From assembly GCA_028023455.1 (NCBI GenBank), contig JAQFVV010006831.1:124001-188000 (forward strand): a stretch of 64,000 bases of DNA. The letters run 5' to 3'. Of the stretch, positions 60,675 through 64,000 are shown one piece after another (the first letter of the stretch is position 1; each line of letters begins with the position of its first letter). The DNA is from Epiperipatus broadwayi. Its lineage: Eukaryota > Onychophora > Udeonychophora > Euonychophora > Peripatidae. The notes under the pieces were generated by a model. That model did not search any database. It was given only the letters and a program-made list of their open reading frames with translations, and was not told where the DNA came from. Made by a program: the position numbers and the translations under genes.

Positions 60675-61147
60675 TTGGCAGGTCTGTTGTCAGGAATACT
60701 TCTTTCAAGAGAAATTCTGTCACTCGCGTAAATATTAAAACCTTCTTTTAAAAAAAGTGCCCCAGATAATTCCTTTTCCTCTCCGTTTAAAGAGACGTTA
60801 AATGCTTCTCCTAATTCTCCGGCTCCAGGAATTACATCAAAACTTAGCGGAGAGCTGCTGTTATCGATTACCTCGTAATAATAATAAGGCAATCGATGTA
60901 CTATCGATTGTTGTATATAGAAAAGTGTTCTATTCCTTCGTAGTGAGTCTCTGATATCTTGATAAATTGATCCGTTGAATACTGGAAGTGTTATAATCTT
61001 GTTAGATTTATGAAAATTCTTTAACGACAAATTGGTATTAAAATTTATAAAAACCTCTAAGAGAAAAATAAAAATAATAAATAAACAAATGTATCTCCAA
61101 ATACGTTTTAAACTAAACCGCATTTTCTTTTTGTAATAATCAAACAT
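60675..61147 (-). CDS. GalNAc-transferase exon 1: tail, membrane anchor and stem
   Basis: 157 complete codons plus two bases of an Asn codon; donor GTAAG at 60674. From the ATG at 61147: a short basic cytoplasmic tail, a single hydrophobic segment at about residues 19-34 (IWRYICLFIIFIFLLEVF), then a stem with five N-glycosylation sequons (NLS, NGS, NRT, NSS, NVS). This is a type II Golgi protein layout. The end of the exon, FNIYASDRISLERSIPDNR, is the conserved GT27 segment just before the catalytic domain. Another ATG at 61123 (MRFSLKR) would also work. The frame stays open to an ATG at 61210, but the text there looks unlike a tail, and an AG at 61166-61165 could be the acceptor of a 5' UTR intron. 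Confidence 0.92.
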
Positions 61148-61609
61148 TTTGGCACGTGAGTAGCCTAGGTAAACCATGCTCGTGACGACAATGTGGCTTT
61201 CAATGCTCAATAAAATTAATAAATTTTATTATTAAATTTGTAATAAAATAATAATTATGCAACAAAATGCATATTGTTATTATAAGGGACCTATAATTTA
61301 TAAGTATTTTAAACATTAGGAGTATAATACATATGGTTTAGATTATATTTAAATACAATTTATATTATCTGTACTGAACTTAAATCTGAGTTCAAATCCC
61401 TTCTAATTACATAAAGTTCAGTATAGACAAATATTTATATTACATATTTTGCCTGTATTCTGCCCATTCCTCTTCTGTGTATTAAATGGACATGTTCATG
61501 TTAGTCCTATATGTGAGTGGTCAGAGTGAATTAAAATCAACATGGGTACAACAATAATATTGGCATCAACAATGGCTTTGAGCATTCCACCATCAGATTT
61601 TCAAACAAA
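61148..61609. other. Upstream of GalNAc-transferase exon 1
   Basis: AT-rich. I saw no clear TATA box or CpG-rich promoter. The transcription start may be farther right, beyond a 5' UTR intron. Confidence 0.35.
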
Positions 61610-61845
61610 TAAATGGCTGAAGAGATGGAGGATGGAGAAGATTAAAGCCTGAAGTTTGAAGATTTGTTATTTTAATATAAACTGAGTATATACGTGTGTG
61701 GGAGATGATGATCTGGTCCAACAGGTAAGTAGTGGTTTAGCATGAAATATTTTCACATGTATGTGGGCATATGTATCAATTGTGTACAATGGAGTGGATA
61801 GCTATAGGGAGTTTGAAAGTCTCAGTTCAAATCCATTAGGTAAAA
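61610..61845 (+). repeat. Dispersed SINE-like repeat, copy 3
   Basis: AGATGGAGGATGGAGAAGAT, TTATTTTAATATAAACT, GTGTGGGAGATGATGATCTG and AAGTCTCAGTTCAAATCC mirror the blocks of copy 2 at 28590. GTTCAAATCC near the right end is a good Pol III B-box match. Confidence 0.65.
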
Positions 61846-62309
61846 TAATCAATAGAATAAACTAAGTATATCCTTTCATAATTAAATCATTAACAAAAAT
61901 TGAATTACAAATTTACTACCAATGATTTTCCTGCAAAGGCAGATTTATCAAATGCAACGTAAAAGAAAACAAATATATACAAGAAATAATTTCTCATAAT
62001 TTTAACTCTTCTTCCAATAACCTTCCATATCAAACGTAAAGGTTTAAGATATGTTATTAAACCTGACAGCTATCAGCCAGTTACTCATAACGTAATTGCT
62101 TTAAAGAGTTTTTAGATTGCATTAGTACAGATCACCTATGGTAAATCTAGAGCACACCTATCAGAGATTAGCATAAGAAAATTTTGGTAGCACACATAAA
62201 TGATGTTATTAGCTTATATTTTATTAAAACTATTTACTAATACTTATTCCAAGTAAGAGAAATTAACAAAAATTGACTTTTCTTACCCATAATGCACTCT
62301 TCATCACAT
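61846..62309. other. AT-rich sequence, nothing recognised
   Basis: No gene or clear repeat. Confidence 0.4.
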
Positions 62310-62756
62310 CCAAAACAACATTTTAAAATTATCATGGGAAGATATTAATGCTAGAATTGATAAGCGTTTGAAAGCAGAAAGTGCTAAAGTAAGTTTAATT
62401 ACGGTACTAGGAATGAGCGAGGATACATATTTATGGATTTTGCCGAAAAATACAAATTGTATGATATGGATTCTTTGGGGTAAATGCTAAAAAAATTGGA
62501 CCTAGAAGCAAATAAATGAAAGTATAGCAAGACTGAATTATATTTGAACTAACAAAAAATAATATAATATTTTTAATAGGTTCAACACAGGAAATGATTA
62601 TCAATTAATGAGATATAAAATACATGTTAATGCAAAAATTATATATATATAAACTACAAATAAAATGTCTGTCAATTAAAAAACTATTGTAATAACAATA
62701 AAAATAATAAATATAACGGTAATAAACTATTATAAACAGTCTTTCAATACGCAGTA

Positions 62757-62934
62757 CGGTTAATTCCTTAACCCGCATCATTTGCCTTCCGTTTTGCTTC
62801 TTGAATTTAACTTAGCAGTTGATGCAGGTTAAGTAATTAACCCATTAAATTCAAACAACAAAACGGAAGCAAACGTTTGCTTCCGTTTTGTTGTTTGAAT
62901 TTAAAGGCAGTTGATGCAAGTTAAGAATTAACCG
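62757..62934. mobile_element. MITE-like nested palindrome
   Basis: The outer ends are CGGTTAATTCCTTAAC... and ...GTTAAGAATTAACCG, with terminal inverted repeats of about 23 bp sharing GCATCA/TGATGC. Inside, 62845-62904 is a perfect 60-bp palindrome with centre ...AAACGTTT.... The first 85 bp (62758-62842) is itself a smaller hairpin with the same ends, so the element looks like a duplicated or inverted version of a short MITE. No duplication of the target could be fixed. Confidence 0.8.
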
Positions 62935-63542
62935 AAAGTCATTCTGCAAATTGAAAAACAGTTTATAACAGTTTATTGGCGTTATATTTATTATTGCTAT
63001 TGTTATATATATATAAACAATATTCACAGTTGATAGTCTTAATTTTCTGGAAAGTTCCAATATTAAAACTTGCAAATCGTTTTAAAATATTAACAAATTT
63101 TGATGACAGTTCAGATTTGAATGAAATCAATAAGAAGATAGTTGATACTCTATTAAAAACTGCAACAAAGATAGCTAATACTTTATCAATAAATTTTCCA
63201 CTGAAACAAGTTAATGTAAGACCAAATAAATGAGTATGAAAAATATATAATGATGATCCTTTAAGAAGAATTGAATATTTAAAGTTTGTAAAATGGTATA
63301 ATGATAAAAAATATATATAATTATGAATCGACAAGAAAAACTATACAAAGAAAAATGTCAAAAATTTAAAACATATTGGTATCAGAAGGAAAGTTTTAGC
63401 TGTAAGAAAAATAAAGGGAACTATTACTAAAAACAAAGATGACATTATGAAATGTCTGGAAGAGTTTTATTTAAAAAAATGTATAGTATTAAAAAACAAC
63501 AAAATAAAGTAACCTCTACAATTATTACATTTTCTAAATTAC

Positions 63543-63645
63543 TAAGCCGAGAGGTCAGCGCAGGGGCCTTGCAAGCAAACAGTTGCTTGCAGACAGTTGT
63601 TGCGGGTTCGCTTCCGGCCGATGGTATGACATTTGGAAAAAAAAA
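63543..63645 (+). mobile_element. tRNA-derived SINE, third copy
   Basis: GCCGAGAGGTCAGCGC (D-arm region), GCGGGTTCGCTTCCGG (T arm), then CCGATGGTATGACATTTGG and an A run match the SINE at 4408. An internal AACAGTTGCTTGCAGACAG segment looks partly duplicated compared with copy 1. It sits inside the second RTE copy. No clear target-site duplication. Confidence 0.8.
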
Positions 63646-63790
63646 TGAAAAAGTGAAACATGCAATTAAAGATAAATATTATTATTGATATTTTTAAAAA
63701 AAATGGTGAAAAAATAGAAACATTGTAGACAAAATTATATACTAAATATCTAAATGAAAAAGATGTAACTATTAATAATTATTAATATAT

Positions 63791-64000
63791 TTATTAAAAT
63801 ATATAACATCAATGGTATGCGTGCATAAAATTTGATCCTTATAAATCAAACTGTAATAATATGTAAAAAAATTTGCAGTAAGTAAAATAAAAACTTTATA
63901 AAAACAAATGTAGCATGCTTCCGTTTCTAAAAAAGTCACGCTTTGTCACTGATATATATATATATTGAGCCGTAACATTATGCACATCCCACCACCTATC
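63791..64000. other. Window end, nothing recognised
   Basis: AT-rich, with a TA run near 63950-63965. Confidence 0.4.

Larger units (their letters stand above)
62310..63790 (+). pseudogene. Decayed RTE LINE, second copy
   Basis: Scattered blocks match the RTE at 56479-58950 in the same order but on the plus strand: endonuclease (FKIIMGRY near 62320), RNERGYIF-type text with FAEKYKLYDMDS (about 62410-62475), then LANRFKILTNFDDSSDLNEI with TLLKTATKIA (about 63070-63175), and YTKYLNEKDVTI (about 63740). Between the first and second groups it is interrupted by a MITE-like palindrome (62757-62934), and near 63543 by a SINE. Many stops. Confidence 0.8.

Overview
This window looks like a piece of an AT-rich animal genome, probably a lophotrochozoan and perhaps a cephalopod mollusc. 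That placement is an inference from the very long introns, the tRNA-derived SINEs, the RTE, Penelope-like and Ty3/gypsy elements, and the many microsatellites and foldback repeats. I saw nothing prokaryotic. The only cellular gene I can support lies on the minus strand and spans most of the window. It encodes a polypeptide N-acetylgalactosaminyltransferase (GT27, mucin-type O-glycosylation). Three exons are visible: exon 1 (about 60675-61147: cytoplasmic tail, membrane anchor, stem), exon 2 (14873-15042) and exon 3 (4996-5170). Their splice phases fit exactly. The rest of the gene (end of the catalytic domain and the lectin domain) should lie beyond the left edge.

Almost everything else is intronic repeat. 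Positions 1-4995 (start of intron 3) hold a decayed gypsy pol, a foldback, a LINE relic and a tRNA-like SINE with clear target-site duplications. Intron 2 (5171-14872) holds a SINE-like repeat, an RTE 3' stub and several long foldbacks. Intron 1 (15043-60674, about 45.6 kb) holds a large CTAT microsatellite, a LINE relic, foldbacks, and an internally deleted gypsy element with a nested SINE (21895-25170). It also holds two near-complete gypsy elements with unusually long LTRs of about 2.5 kb: gypsy-1, plus strand, 28869-38809; gypsy-2, minus strand, 45144-55176. A Penelope-type GIY-YIG fragment and a 5'-truncated RTE LINE follow.

Upstream of exon 1 (61148-64000) are another copy of the SINE-like repeat, a second decayed RTE copy, a MITE-like element with a perfect 60-bp palindrome, and a third tRNA-like SINE.

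The two gypsy elements each carry gag, protease, reverse transcriptase, RNase H and integrase, but are broken by several frameshifts. Each also shows a substitution at a conserved catalytic position: integrase Glu to Asp in gypsy-1, RNase H Asp to Asn in gypsy-2. I did not find a clearly new biological system. The most unusual items are the very long LTRs, the palindromic MITE, the foldback family sharing a core, and the tRNA-like SINE with an intact cloverleaf.
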